Assembly: GCA_027186245.1 (NCBI GenBank)
Contig: CP114496.1
Location: forward strand, 6,043,501 to 6,107,500
DNA: 64,000 nucleotides
DNA from: Coriaria nepalensis
Lineage: Eukaryota; Streptophyta; Magnoliopsida; Cucurbitales; Coriariaceae
Direction of reading: 5' to 3'
Positions 54,146-64,000 of this stretch are shown piece by piece; within the stretch, counting starts at the first letter, position 1; each line of letters starts with the position of its first letter. Both the position numbers and the translations under genes were made by a program. The notes beneath the pieces were generated by a model. The model saw only the letters and a program-made list of their open reading frames with translations, was not told the origin of the DNA and did no database searches.

Positions 54146-54345
54146 TTACATTTATTCATTTCAAATGGTTGGAAACTCTCACTATACAATTCTTTCTACA
54201 TTGTTTAACATCTAACAGCATTGTTCTCATCTTCTTCTCCAACTAACTTGAATGTCGGAGGGTGTTAGCCGACCAAAACGCCAGCATTCCCTTATTTTCA
54301 TTGTGCAGAAGCAGCTTGACCATGCATACAATTGGTGCCTGGAGG
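54130..54345 (+). mobile_element. Possible relic of an LTR (gypsy-type) 3' edge with primer-binding site
   Basis: TATATAAATATTTA at 54135 could be an LTR TATA box. About 110 bp further, AACTTGAATGTCGGAGGGTG (54247-54266) resembles the tract AC(T)TGA-x-CGTCGGAGTG found near the end of many plant gypsy LTRs. TACAATTGGTGCCTGGAGG at 54327-54345 resembles the ACA|ATTGGCGCCGTCTGTGG junction between LTR and PBS. No internal coding region follows. Confidence 0.4.
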
Positions 54346-55136
54346 ACATAGTTGAGCAAAATCCTTCATCAACACTACTATCACTATCTAAACTATTATA
54401 CTTGGTCAATAATCCTCGTACAGTCCAATTATCATCCACTTTTGACATAAACGCCATGCATGCGTTAGACTTTCCATTAATTACCATCTCATTATCTTCG
54501 GGTTTATAATGGGTCGAATCGGGTCAATAATTTAAATCCAAAGATAATGGACTAATTAACGTAACACCCATAACGTTTCCTCAAAAGTAAATGCTAATGA
54601 TGGTATAAGAAGGTTATGGGTCAAAGTATATTAGTTTAGACGATAGAATATGAATTTTCGTAATACATAAAGATAATTATTGAAATCTTAAATACGATTA
54701 AAATATATATACCCAAATTGTAAGTTTTGAAATTCAAACATCATAAAATATATTTTAATTCGCTTAAAAACTCGTTGAATCTCAATTTATTTATATAATA
54801 TTATTGTTAATTTATAATATATATATAATATTTAAACTTACTTCTTAAAAATTCCTTACTAGCCCATTATTGGTAAACGCGTGTAGCGCAACGACCAGTC
54901 CATCCTATCTGAAAATATGTGAGAATATTATTAACAGGTTTTGGATCATGGAATTTCTTTCTTTTTCCCTATGGTCAGATTTTGAAACCCTAAGGCTTAG
55001 GGTGTTATCACATGGATCAATCACGTGCCTTGGTAATAACGTTACCATCTTGCTTAATAACATGGCATGGGAGAATGTAAATGCTCATATGGTGCATCAT
55101 GTGTACAGCTAAGCTTTCTCACGTAGTAGTAGTCTC

Positions 55137-55145
55137 TATAAAAAG
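55137..55145 (+). promoter_or_regulatory. Putative TATA box of the peroxidase gene
   Basis: TATAAAAAG lies 114 bp upstream of the ATG at 55259, with a transcription start expected about 30 bp downstream. Its sequence and position are consistent with a core promoter. No other element was assigned. Confidence 0.55.
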
Positions 55146-55258
55146 CCTCAAGTGAACCAATAACGAACACAGTAAACAAATTTCGTAAGCATATAAGAAA
55201 ATAAAAGCCTTAGCTTTTTATATTCAAATCAAGAAGGGTTTTTTAGATTAAAATCAAA

Positions 55259-57461
55259 ATGGTGCGGGCAATTAGATTTGGGTCAAGGGTCGACCAACTC
55301 TTAGGTATGGTAATGGCGGTACTCATGATAGGTCTAGTTTTTGAAGAAGGGATGTTCTTTAATGCGGAAGCAGCAAATGCTCTGCAACCAGGACCTAAGT
55401 TGATATGGCATTATTACAAGCTTAATACAACATGCCCTTATGCCGAGGCTTACATCAAGCACCAAGTCACCTTGTATTGGCAACGTGATAAAACCATCAC
55501 TGCCAAACTCCTCCGCCTACTTTCGGCCGACTGTCTCTCAAAAAACGTATGTTAACGATTCATTTTTCTTAGTCAGTTCTCTCTCTGTGCATGATGTATT
55601 AAACTCGCGTTTAGTGAAACTGATATTTGAAATGGTTTTATGAGTGATAATTTCATATTATTGTATGTTATGGTCATCAGGTCATGTAATGTAGTATTAA
55701 TGTTTTTCAAATGAAGGGTTGTGATGCATCGATTCTTCTAGATGGAAAAAATTCGGAGAAGACGGCCCTGGAAAATCAACGGCTTGGAGGATTTGATCTA
55801 ATTGACAAGATCAAAGTTGTTCTTGAAGATAGATGTCCTGGAGTTGTGTCTTGTGCTGATATTCTCAACTTAGCCACCAGGGATGCTGCTCACCTGGTAT
55901 TTATCTAATACTCAATATTCATATGGCTACATAGAAAAATTTATGTACAAACTTAGTTTAGGGCGAGAAGTCTATATCAGATCATTTGAGAAATGATGAA
56001 TGAAAATGTGTTCGAAAAATAAAGTGATTTATTTACATATTTTTTATTTGTCATATTTTAGTATCCGATTTTCATCCTAAACCAAATTCAAGCAAGAACT
56101 TCTAGATTACGTATCTTTGATCACGAATTTAGATTTTCTAAGGTTCTTTATAGAAAATTTACGTGCATTTCTCCTTTTATAGAAAGTATGCCTCTCTGTT
56201 ATCGACAACTCTCTTTGTTTAGAATTTTTAGGTATTGTTAAACTACAAATGTTAAATAGTGGAAACTTAATCTAAAATAATAAACCCTAAAGTACTAAAC
56301 CAAGTGCCTCTAGTTGCAAAAGATTGTGTCCCTATTCGGAAATCGGGAGCTAATTTATGCTTTTATGTAAATATATATTTACATACTTATAAAATTCTTA
56401 AATCTCAGTATATTTTAGTCAAATGGTATGATAATTAATTTATTTTAACCTGCCCAAATTGATAGAAACCAAAAAAAAAAAGAAAAAAAAAAAAAAGAGA
56501 TTCAAAATAGTTGTATTCGAATCAAGTTTCGAACTTTTTCAATCAATTGAAGATATAATAAAAAAATGAAAATATCAGCAAAAAAATATATATATATAAT
56601 CAAGATTTTATGTCTTTTTCTAGTTCTATAAATTACGATAAGATTAAAACAAATTATTTATCCAAATTAAAATATACTTAAATTTAAGAATTTTAAAATA
56701 TATATATATATATATAGATAAATATAAGATTAGTCTTTTACACTTTATTCTTAACAAATTATCAGAGAAAGAAAATTAATGCATAGAAATTCAAATAATC
56801 TATTTCATTACCTTATACCTTTTTATTTAATTTATCTTAAATAATTAATTATTGATTCGTTAATTAACAGACAGGTGCACCATCTTATCCTGTTTTTACT
56901 GGAAGAAAGGACGGTTTCACATCAAGTGTTAATGATGTGGACTTCCCTTCACCCTCCATTTCAGTACAACAAGCACTTCAATATTTCGAATCCAAAGGCC
57001 TAGATGTACAAGACATGACAACACTCCTAGGAGCACATACTATGGGAAAAACACATTGTCAATACATAACTGATCGTCTATACAATTACAAGGGCACTGG
57101 AAAACCCGACCCGACAATGGCCTCGTCTTTGCGGGCCCAATTGCAGAAGAAGTGCCCACGAGCAACGAAAATAAGGCAGACCAATCCAACAGTGTTTCTA
57201 AACCAACAATCCGGAGGAGCTAATTACAAGTTTACTGGGTCTTACTATACTGGGGTTCTGACTAATAAAGCAGTTTTAGCAGTTGACCAACAGCTTCTTT
57301 ATGGAAATGACACCGTTCAGTTATCCAAAGAGTTTGCTCCTGCTAGTGGCTTTGAGGATTTAAGAAGGTCATTTGCCCTGTCTATGAGTAGGATGGGCAG
57401 TATCAAGGTTTTGACTGGAAATGAAGGAGAGATACGGACTAATTGTCGCCGTAGAAACTAA
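55259..57461 (+). CDS. PER26: Class III peroxidase, PER26-like, lacking the distal catalytic His
   Basis: Three exons: 55259-55546, 55717-55896 and 56871-57461, giving 352 residues. Class III peroxidases are secreted heme enzymes that oxidise phenolics with H2O2 in the cell wall. A hydrophobic segment at about 14-28 fits a signal peptide. Most family landmarks are present: CPYAE, GCDASILLDG, the CPGVVSCADIL block, the proximal heme motif LLGAHTMGKTHC with His212, and SFALSMSRMGSI. The distal motif, normally RLxFHDCFVxGCDAS, reads RLLSADCLSKNGCDAS here: Arg86 is kept, but the Phe is Ser, the distal acid-base His is Ala90, and there is one extra residue before GCD. Arabidopsis PER26 is also atypical at this spot, as far as I recall. 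The frame is otherwise open, so the gene is probably expressed as a non-canonical peroxidase. The PER26 label rests on recall of family sequence. Confidence 0.85.
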
Positions 57462-58434
57462 AAGGAGACATAATTAACAAATAATGCATAACTTTTTTTT
57501 TTTTTTGTATGATGAAAATTTTTATGAATATTGGAAAAATATTACTATACAATATAAAGTTATAAGAGATGTATAATTAATTTCTTGTCTCATGAAAATA
57601 ATAATATTGTGGAACATACGATTTTATATTTTCTTTGCTTCAACAAATTTAACTTTTGAACCCAAAAAAATAAATAAATAATAAATAAATAAATAAAAAG
57701 AACACCAAATTAAAATTTCCTACTCCTTACTTAGTACCATACCCTTCAATTCCTTTTTTAAGAAGAAAAAAATAATATAAAACACACCAAGTTGTCTAAG
57801 GAATCTGTTTGGAGTGCTTGGCTTCTTTTTGTGGGTTTGAACTTAACTATTTTTTATTTTTTGTCAAAAGGATCAAACCAGGTTTTCCTTCTACTCTCAT
57901 GGAGATTTAAGGATATCATCACTAAGGCAGCTTATCTCGTCTCCAAGGTGATGAGAACCCGAAGCCGAAACCATCATGGCTTCAGATGAGTGGACTTACC
58001 ACTAAGGCAACCCATCTCATCCAACTTGGTCATGTAACCACTGCATCTTCTTACTGTTTAATTAAATAGTTAGATTACCTTAAAAATATATTTTGTTTCA
58101 TAATTAATATAATGTCACACTTAATTATACTTATTGACCGACATGATATTACAACTTATGAATTAAATCAATTTTTATGTTCACCAATCTCATGAATAAA
58201 ATATTTGGATCTAACACTTTAATTTACTAAATTACGTTGTTACATTTTCTTTAAATTATGAAAAAATTCCAAATTTATTATATATATGAACGATTAATTT
58301 ATATATCATGATCATAGAAGGACTTCACAATATTTTATTTGATTCTAAATTAAATTTATTAATTCAAAACACTTTAAAATTTGACACTTAATCTAAGGGA
58401 AAGAGATAATTTAAACCCAAATTAAAAAATAAAG
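57462..58434. other. AT-rich region downstream of the peroxidase
   Basis: It contains the peroxidase 3' UTR and a TAAA-rich simple repeat near 57668-57700. A short imperfect duplication of ACTAAGGCA(G/A)C(T/C)(T/C)ATCTC occurs near 57921 and 58002. The frame at 57792-57989 is not recognised. Confidence 0.55.
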
Positions 58435-59075
58435 GATAATTTACACCAAAACTTAAAAAAAAATAATATAAATAACACCAATTTTATTTATAATTGACGG
58501 ATTAGTCATGTGCCTTGTATATATATGCACATGACTCTTAATTCTTTCCAAAAATGACTCTAAATCAAATAGCTATTTATTTTTTAATCCTAAAATTTTA
58601 ATCTTATCTTTTTCAATCAATTTCATTAATGTGAATTATTTGTCTATCTTTTCATTCCTTTACCACTACCTATACCAACCACTTCGCCTCCGCTAACGGC
58701 CGATGACGCCTTCAAATCTCTTTAACCCAATAATCATATTATATCATCATATTTTTTAATTTCTCTTATTTATGTCTTGAGAATATCATTTTAATCTATT
58801 TTTATCCACTCAAAAACTAAATCTTATATTTTATTTATTCAACTTTCATTCTCAATATTAATCACAACTATATTTTTCGGTTCTGACCATTGTTGTCGTC
58901 GTCGTGCCCGTTGCCACTACCGTCGCACCCATCTCTCTAGCACTTCTTTCCCTCTCTCTCTTTGATCCGGGTTCAAACCCGAATCTCTATTGATCTGGAA
59001 TTGAACCCGAATCTCAATTGATCTGAGAATGAGCCCAAATCTATATCGATCCGAGATTAAACATAGATCTCTTGA
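58435..59075 (+). repeat. Left arm of a large diverged inverted repeat
   Basis: Its sequence matches the reverse complement of about 62340-62945 over its whole length. Matching landmarks in order are TTTATAATT(G/A)AC, TTTTTAATCCTAAAATTTTAAT, TTTCATTA, ATCTTT(T/A)...TTTAC, TTTAA(C/T)CCAATAATCAT, TTTTTAATTT, TTTTATCCACTCAAA, CCCTCT(C/T)TCT and the GATC(C/T)GGG-type array. The inner end carries about four tandem 28-bp units (58963-59075) built on GATCCGGGTTCAAACCCGAA. Confidence 0.8.
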
Positions 59076-62000
59076 TCGTGATATGGATTTCGAACCGTTA
59101 CATTACTAACTTTTCCTCGTAAGAGTAAATTTTTTTTTCCTCACTAAGGACTTAGTTTTAAAGGATCTTTTAAAACTTTCTTTATTAAAAGAGTTTCTTG
59201 ACTAGTAACAACATCTATCATAAAAAAAAAAGGCATGTTATAGTGCTACTATTAGATGTGCACATATCGACTATGAGATCTTAAAATATTTATAAGAAGT
59301 TTCTCAAGACATTGGTTGAGTCTTTACGATGCACCAAAATAATTGTAACTACTCTTATTTACAATATTAAAATGAAAGTTTATTGCATAGCTATAGTCTT
59401 GGTACCACTACCTCCTCCGCAATCATCGCACTCTCTCAACAAGTTTGTCAGGGTAACTAGCTCAGTTTCTTACCCTTGATGCCTACAACATGGAACGTAA
59501 GACGTGAGCTTTCGCTCAGTAAGTACAAAAATAACTCACAAAACAGTTATAAATGCATATGATGTATGAAACATGTAATATATAATAAATAATCTTAAAA
59601 CCCATATTCTTTGTAAGGGTTATTACATACTTCTATCTCACTCTTTCTTATTCTTTCTTACTTTTTCTTTTATTGGACCCTCTGTACGTACTGGTTGAGC
59701 GCTCGACCAATGAAAAGATGGGGGAGTGACCCGATTCGAACTTAACTATGATCAGTGCATGCCCCGACATATATTAACATAACTTATCATAATCCCCTAT
59801 TCATTGGCTTCGGCCCTTCTTTCAAGGGAGGGTCAATACAACACTAAATTATTTTATCTCATTTCTCTCTATCTTTATATAACTCTTAATTTCTTAACAT
59901 AAAATATGAGGTAAACTTTGCATGATGCTCATGAGTGCATATGTTGTTCAAGAATTTTTTATAAGTAGTAACTATAATGATCATAACACTCTTACTAATC
60001 ATAACACTTATAAATAGTCAATCATTTCATCACTATAAATCAATTAATAACGTGCACAATCATGCAATCATTAGAAACAACTCATCAAGTTTCAGAAATA
60101 GTTTTTATGTTGTATGTGAAGTTTATACTTACCAGGATTATGTGATTTCCCTAAAGGATTATGTACTTCACGGACACTGGATCAATTGTTCGCCTATCCA
60201 ATCAAGAATTTAACTTAGCTTAATAAAAACTTAACTTTTTATAAGTTGTTCTATTTAGTTAATTTATCCCATTATGTATTTCTCATTTATTTTTAGGAAT
60301 CTAGTTTCAAATCTTTTCTTATTATAACTTGCTTGATTAAATGAGTAAATTTTGTCAAAGTGTTTCCTTCTAGATTATCATTTTAGCCTTATTATTCAAG
60401 CCATTCTAGTTAACCATTGAAAACGTAATGTATAGGCCAACTCTTTCTTAAGTTCATAATAGAGGTTTAGATCTTTGTATCTCATAACTCATAACTCTCA
60501 TTGATCTAGAATTTTGTTCACACTTATTTGTGCCTCTTATGTGAGGTCCATAAAAGTTGTAGCTCAAAATTCAATCATTTATCATATCTTTTACTTAATT
60601 CATCCCAGCTGCATAGTTTCAGTTTTCCTTCTGTTTAATTTTCTGTTTTCAATTGTCTAGATTTAAGCTATATTCTTACCACTTGGTGTCCTATAAAATT
60701 ATGAAAATCTGCAAATATCTCTACCAACATCTTATTAAGATACTGTACAAATTTCAGCTTAAGATTTATACATTTTCCCTTTAATAACTCATTTGTCTTA
60801 AGACTGTCTAATATAGTAGATGTCGAGTACATCGAGGCATCGAGTATGTCATATACGTTGAGTATGTCAAGCACATCGCATATTAGAGGCGTTGAGTACA
60901 TCGAGGCATCAAGGCGACGAGCATGTCAAGTATGTCGAGTGCATCGCATATTAGAGGCGTCAAGTACGTCAAGGCGTCAAGTACGTCATGCCATTTGTAT
61001 ATTGAAGGTATCGAGTACGTTGTCGAGCCATTCGCATATTGAAGACGTCGAGTACGTTGTCGAGCCATTCGCATATTGAAGACGTCGAGTACGTTGTCGA
61101 GCTATTCGCATATTGAAGACGTCGAGTACGTTGAGTCATTCACATATTGAAAGGTATAGAGTACGTCAAGGGTATCGAGGCATCGAGTACGTCGAGCCCT
61201 TTACATATTGGAGGCATCTAGTACGTCGAGGCATCGAGTACATCCAACCATTTGAATATTGAAGGCGTCGAGTACATTGAGGGGTCAAGGCGTCAAGCAC
61301 ATCGAGATGTTCATATTAACTTGTAAAATTACATAACTCCTCGTTTCAATGTTTTAAAATTTTGAGTCTTATGTCAATTTGAAGGTTATGACATCTAGTT
61401 TTATTTTGTAAAATTTCAAATTTATTATGAACATTATCATGACAAAAAATGTATAAGAGTAATTACATGTCTCTGTTATAACTTTAGTTTCTTACATACT
61501 TCACACTAAACTTCCAGAATTTGGATCTTAGTAATTATAAATCCATTTGAGGTGTTCTTGGTGTCCCTAGAGATAAGAGTTGAGTTTCTTAATATAATCA
61601 TTACATAATTTGATCACTGTTTAAAGATTTCCATAATTGGATTCTTTTAACAGACTCATATATTTTATTACTTTTTTTTTTGTCCATATTGCAACTTAAA
61701 CACACAAACCTATAATTTTGAAATTATAACCCTCATCTTAAGTTTTAGCAAACCCAAGTTGGAGAGGAGCGAAAATTAATAAGATGTATATTGGCTATCA
61801 CTAGGCGTCGTCTCTAGATTTCAAGGAAACTGTTGGGATTAATAGAGAAGGTGATGTAAGAAATAGAGGATCTGCAGAAGTTTTCTTGTAAACTTCTCTC
61901 TCGGGTAATTGAAAGAGAGTGTTGAGAACATCAACCTATCCATATTTCTTGCTATATAGTAGCTACGACTAATGTCCTCTATTCCTTATATAATGATGAC

Positions 62001-62339
62001 TAATCCTTTTTATTTTCCTTTGTTGTCAAGCACAGGTGAAATTACATTATCGAGAAGAGTGCTGCGTAATCCACCTGCTTTTCATTAGTTTGTTTTTTTC
62101 CTTACTTACATGTGCCACTTGAAATCCTATACATGAGATGAGGCCATTAGATACTTATTAGTCATAATTTTTTTGAATTATGAATTATTGTTTCTTTTTA
62201 TATGTTAATTAGTTTCATTATATATATATACTTTTGTATTAAAGTTTAAATATTTAATGACACTATAAAACTTAATAATTACTTATCTATAATTTATTTG
62301 CCTACCAACTACATGTTATTAGAAATTCATAAGGTTTAC
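59076..62339. other. Spacer between the inverted-repeat arms
   Basis: About 3.3 kb without a supportable gene. It holds AT-rich non-coding DNA, a near-palindrome at about 59692-59709 (TGGTTGAGCGCTCGACCA, one mismatch) and the minisatellite at about 60815-61315. The parts on each side of the minisatellite, about 60300-60800 and 61320-61990, have the look of plant LTR sequence, but I could not pair them. Short frames at 59977-60213 and 60668-61079 are not genes. Confidence 0.5.
60815..61315. repeat. Minisatellite of GAGTACGT(C/T)GAG and GCATATTGAAG modules
   Basis: The clearest core is a 37-bp unit, GCATATTGAAGACGTCGAGT...CGAGCCATTC, starting at 61034, 61071 and 61108 with few differences. More diverged units flank it on both sides, with modules CGAGTACGTCGAGG, GGCGTCAAG and CATATTGGAGGC. 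The array is richer in CG dinucleotides than its surroundings. Confidence 0.85.
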
Positions 62340-62945
62340 ATTTACAATATTTGATTGAGATTTGGGTTCAATCTCGGATCAATCGATATCTAGGTTCAAT
62401 CCCGGATCGATCGAAATCTATCTTCAATCCCGAATAAGATAGAAAGAGGGAGAGAGGTGTTGGAGTAAAGGGTGTGGCGGCTACGATGATGACAACTATG
62501 GCCAAAATCGGAAAATTTAATTGAGATTAAAACATTGGTAATGAAAGGAAGAAAAAAATTTGTTTGAGTGGATGAAAATAGAATAAAATAAAATTCTCAG
62601 AATATAAATAAAAAAAATTAAAAATATAATGAAATATCATGATTATTGGATTAAAGTGATTTAGCGGCGATGCCTACTGATGACGGAGTAATTGATAAAG
62701 ATGGAGGTAAATAAATAAAAAGATAAAAATGATTTATAATAATGAAATAGATTAAAGAATATATAATTAAAATTTTAGGATTAAAAATAATAATAATTAT
62801 TTAATTTAGAGCTAATTTTTTTTAAAAATTAACAATTATATAGGAGATACTAACTAATTTTGTTAATTATAAATAAAGTATATATTATTTAAAAAAAAAT
62901 TGAATATAAATTATATTTTATTTTTAAATTTAGATATAAATAATC
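62340..62945 (-). repeat. Right arm of the large diverged inverted repeat
   Basis: This is the reverse complement of the 58435-59075 arm, with substitutions and indels. Its inner end carries about three tandem units built on GGTTCAATCCCGGATCGATC (about 62355-62437), the mirror of the 28-bp units in the left arm. No coding region lies in it. Confidence 0.8.
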
Positions 62946-63599
62946 CCTTACTTTAAATATAATTCTAAATAAAGAAAAAAAAAATTATGAACGAATCGAA
63001 TCGATCTAAATGATGAACATGTCCGTTCTACCGATTCTCCCCCTATTTTTTTTTTTTAAATATCATTTTCAGTTTTTCACTTATTCCATCCTTTCTTATT
63101 TTCTCCCTGAAATCAATGTATAGATTTCAGGTATTCAACCGAGAAACCAATGAAGAAAAAGGTGTGACGTTATCCAATAACCTTGAAGTGACGTAATCTA
63201 ATCAATAATCTAAAGTCCAGTGACGTGGGAAGTGTTTTTAAAAATGCCAACCTGTCGTGCAAACGGACGATCAGGATTGCTTCTCCATCTCTCTTTTGGG
63301 AAAGCTCCCAAATCGATGATCTCCCGCTGATATCCAAATCCCATAAATATCCAGTTGAGAAAAAATCAGGTGGTTCAACTCTATCGCATAAAACAAACAT
63401 CTACCGGATATCCATGCCATGTGTCCAATGCGGAAAGAGTTTTCCAAAATCAGGTTGACTGGCATGACTGTATTTAGTATACTAACATACTCCACATACC
63501 ACCAGATTACTTGTCCCACTATTGGGTAATAGTAGCCGGAGTGGATCGTAGACACATATAGTTTCAGTAAACCAAGTGCGGACGGACCAGCATAAGTTG
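62946..63599. other. Likely promoter region of a gene continuing to the right
   Basis: No protein is supported. The two overlapping frames at 63170-63555 are on opposite strands and match nothing known. Sequence composition rises in GC towards 63.2-63.6 kb, consistent with an upstream region of a transcribed gene. Confidence 0.4.
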
Positions 63600-64000
63600 G
63601 ATTTTCCTTGATTATCTCGCACTCTCTCTAATTAAGAAAAGGATTTCGGCCTAGATTCTCTGTCAGTCTGCTCGATTTCTCTCTCTCTCGTGCTATTCGT
63701 TGGTTGGTCGAGAAGATTCAGCTCCTGGATTGTAGACGAAAGAAGAAAGAAAGATTCTACAGATTCCTTCTGTAAGTTCAGTGGTTATAGGGTTCGAATG
63801 TATCAATTTCGAGCTCGAATTTTAGGGGTTTTGTAGATTCTCAAGTAATTTTTGTTTTGTAAGAGTTTTTGTGCGTGTGTTGTGGTTTGAATGGTGGTTT
63901 GGGTTTGGTGAGTATAGTGTAGGATAGGGTTTGATTTTTATAGTTATTTAATTTTAACAAATTTCTTAGTGATCTTGTTGTGTTTGGCTGTGCTGCTGAT
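63600..64000 (+). other. Probable 5' leader exon and start of first intron of a gene running off the window
   Basis: From about 63610 the plus strand is pyrimidine-rich (CTCGCACTCTCTCTAATTAAG, then TTTCTCTCTCTCTCGTG), as in many plant leaders. A strong donor (CTTCT|GTAAGTTCA) lies at 63771/63772, and T/G-rich intron-like sequence follows to the end. No ATG-initiated conserved protein is visible before the donor, so the coding part would start beyond 64000. Confidence 0.45.

Larger units (their letters stand above)
50947..55258. other. Intergenic, repeat-rich region between FGGY and the peroxidase
   Basis: The FGGY promoter lies in the first few hundred bases; the two genes are divergently transcribed. 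The rest contains a tandem array at about 51980-52395, a possible copia RNase H relic at 52870-53100, local duplications at about 53990-54145 and a possible gypsy-type LTR end at about 54130-54345. The frames at 54227-54509, 54870-55112 and 52835-53038 are not accepted as genes. Confidence 0.55.

Noticed and set aside
54227..54509. Overlapping 85-86 codon frames on opposite strands.
   Set aside because: Neither resembles a known protein, and the region looks like an LTR edge.
58490..58900. Possible protein-coding exon in the Cys/Arg/Pro-like stretch near CGTCGTCGTGCCC.
   Set aside because: The stretch is shared with the other inverted-repeat arm, contains stops in all frames and is low-complexity.

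Overview
The window is nuclear DNA from a flowering plant, most likely a eudicot. It is strongly AT-rich, and its genes have short exons with GT-AG introns and plant-specific families. There are many decayed plant LTR retrotransposons and abundant (TA)n, (GA)n and (TTA)n microsatellites. Species cannot be told from the sequence alone.

Layout, left to right. 1-4.3 kb: gene-free AT-rich DNA with a possible retrotransposon primer-binding-site relic near 2.66 kb. 4.3-5.9 kb (-): an intact single-exon CYP86-family cytochrome P450 (fatty-acid omega-hydroxylase type). 8.85-12.6 kb (+): a decayed Ty1/copia retrotransposon with PBS, gag, zinc knuckle, reverse transcriptase and RNase H traces, most of its integrase lost and no 3' LTR. 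16.3-16.9 kb (+): a relic of a CACTA (En/Spm, TNP2-type) transposase. 17.6-19.3 kb (-): a three-exon R2R3-MYB gene of the MYB36 type. 25.6-30.3 kb (-): an eight-coding-exon PB1 plus Raf-like protein kinase gene. 32.8-37.3 kb (-): a copia element with two recognisable LTRs, gag remains and only the tail of pol. 40.8-43.5 kb (+): an intact six-exon RPT2 gene (26S proteasome ATPase, subunit 4). 45.0-50.9 kb (-): an intact 15-exon FGGY carbohydrate kinase gene with one GC-AG intron. 52-54.4 kb: tandem repeats and two retroelement relics. 55.3-57.5 kb (+): a three-exon class III peroxidase lacking the distal catalytic histidine. 58.4-63 kb: a large diverged inverted-repeat pair enclosing a 37-bp minisatellite. 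63.6-64 kb: the likely 5' leader and first intron of a gene that continues past the window.

The exon models for MYB, the Raf-like kinase, RPT2, FGGY and the peroxidase were assembled by hand from splice sites and reading-frame phase. Each gives an uninterrupted protein: 376, 1103, 447, 579 and 352 residues. The genes are ordinary single plant loci with no common pathway and no sign of a cluster or operon. P450, MYB36-type regulators and class III peroxidases can all bear on cell-wall barriers such as suberin, lignin and Casparian strips, but adjacency here is not evidence that they act together.

I found no convincing undescribed system. The most unusual observations are the peroxidase without its distal His, the inverted-repeat/minisatellite block at 58.4-63 kb, the internally deleted copia element with possible target-site duplication, and the GC-AG intron in the FGGY gene.
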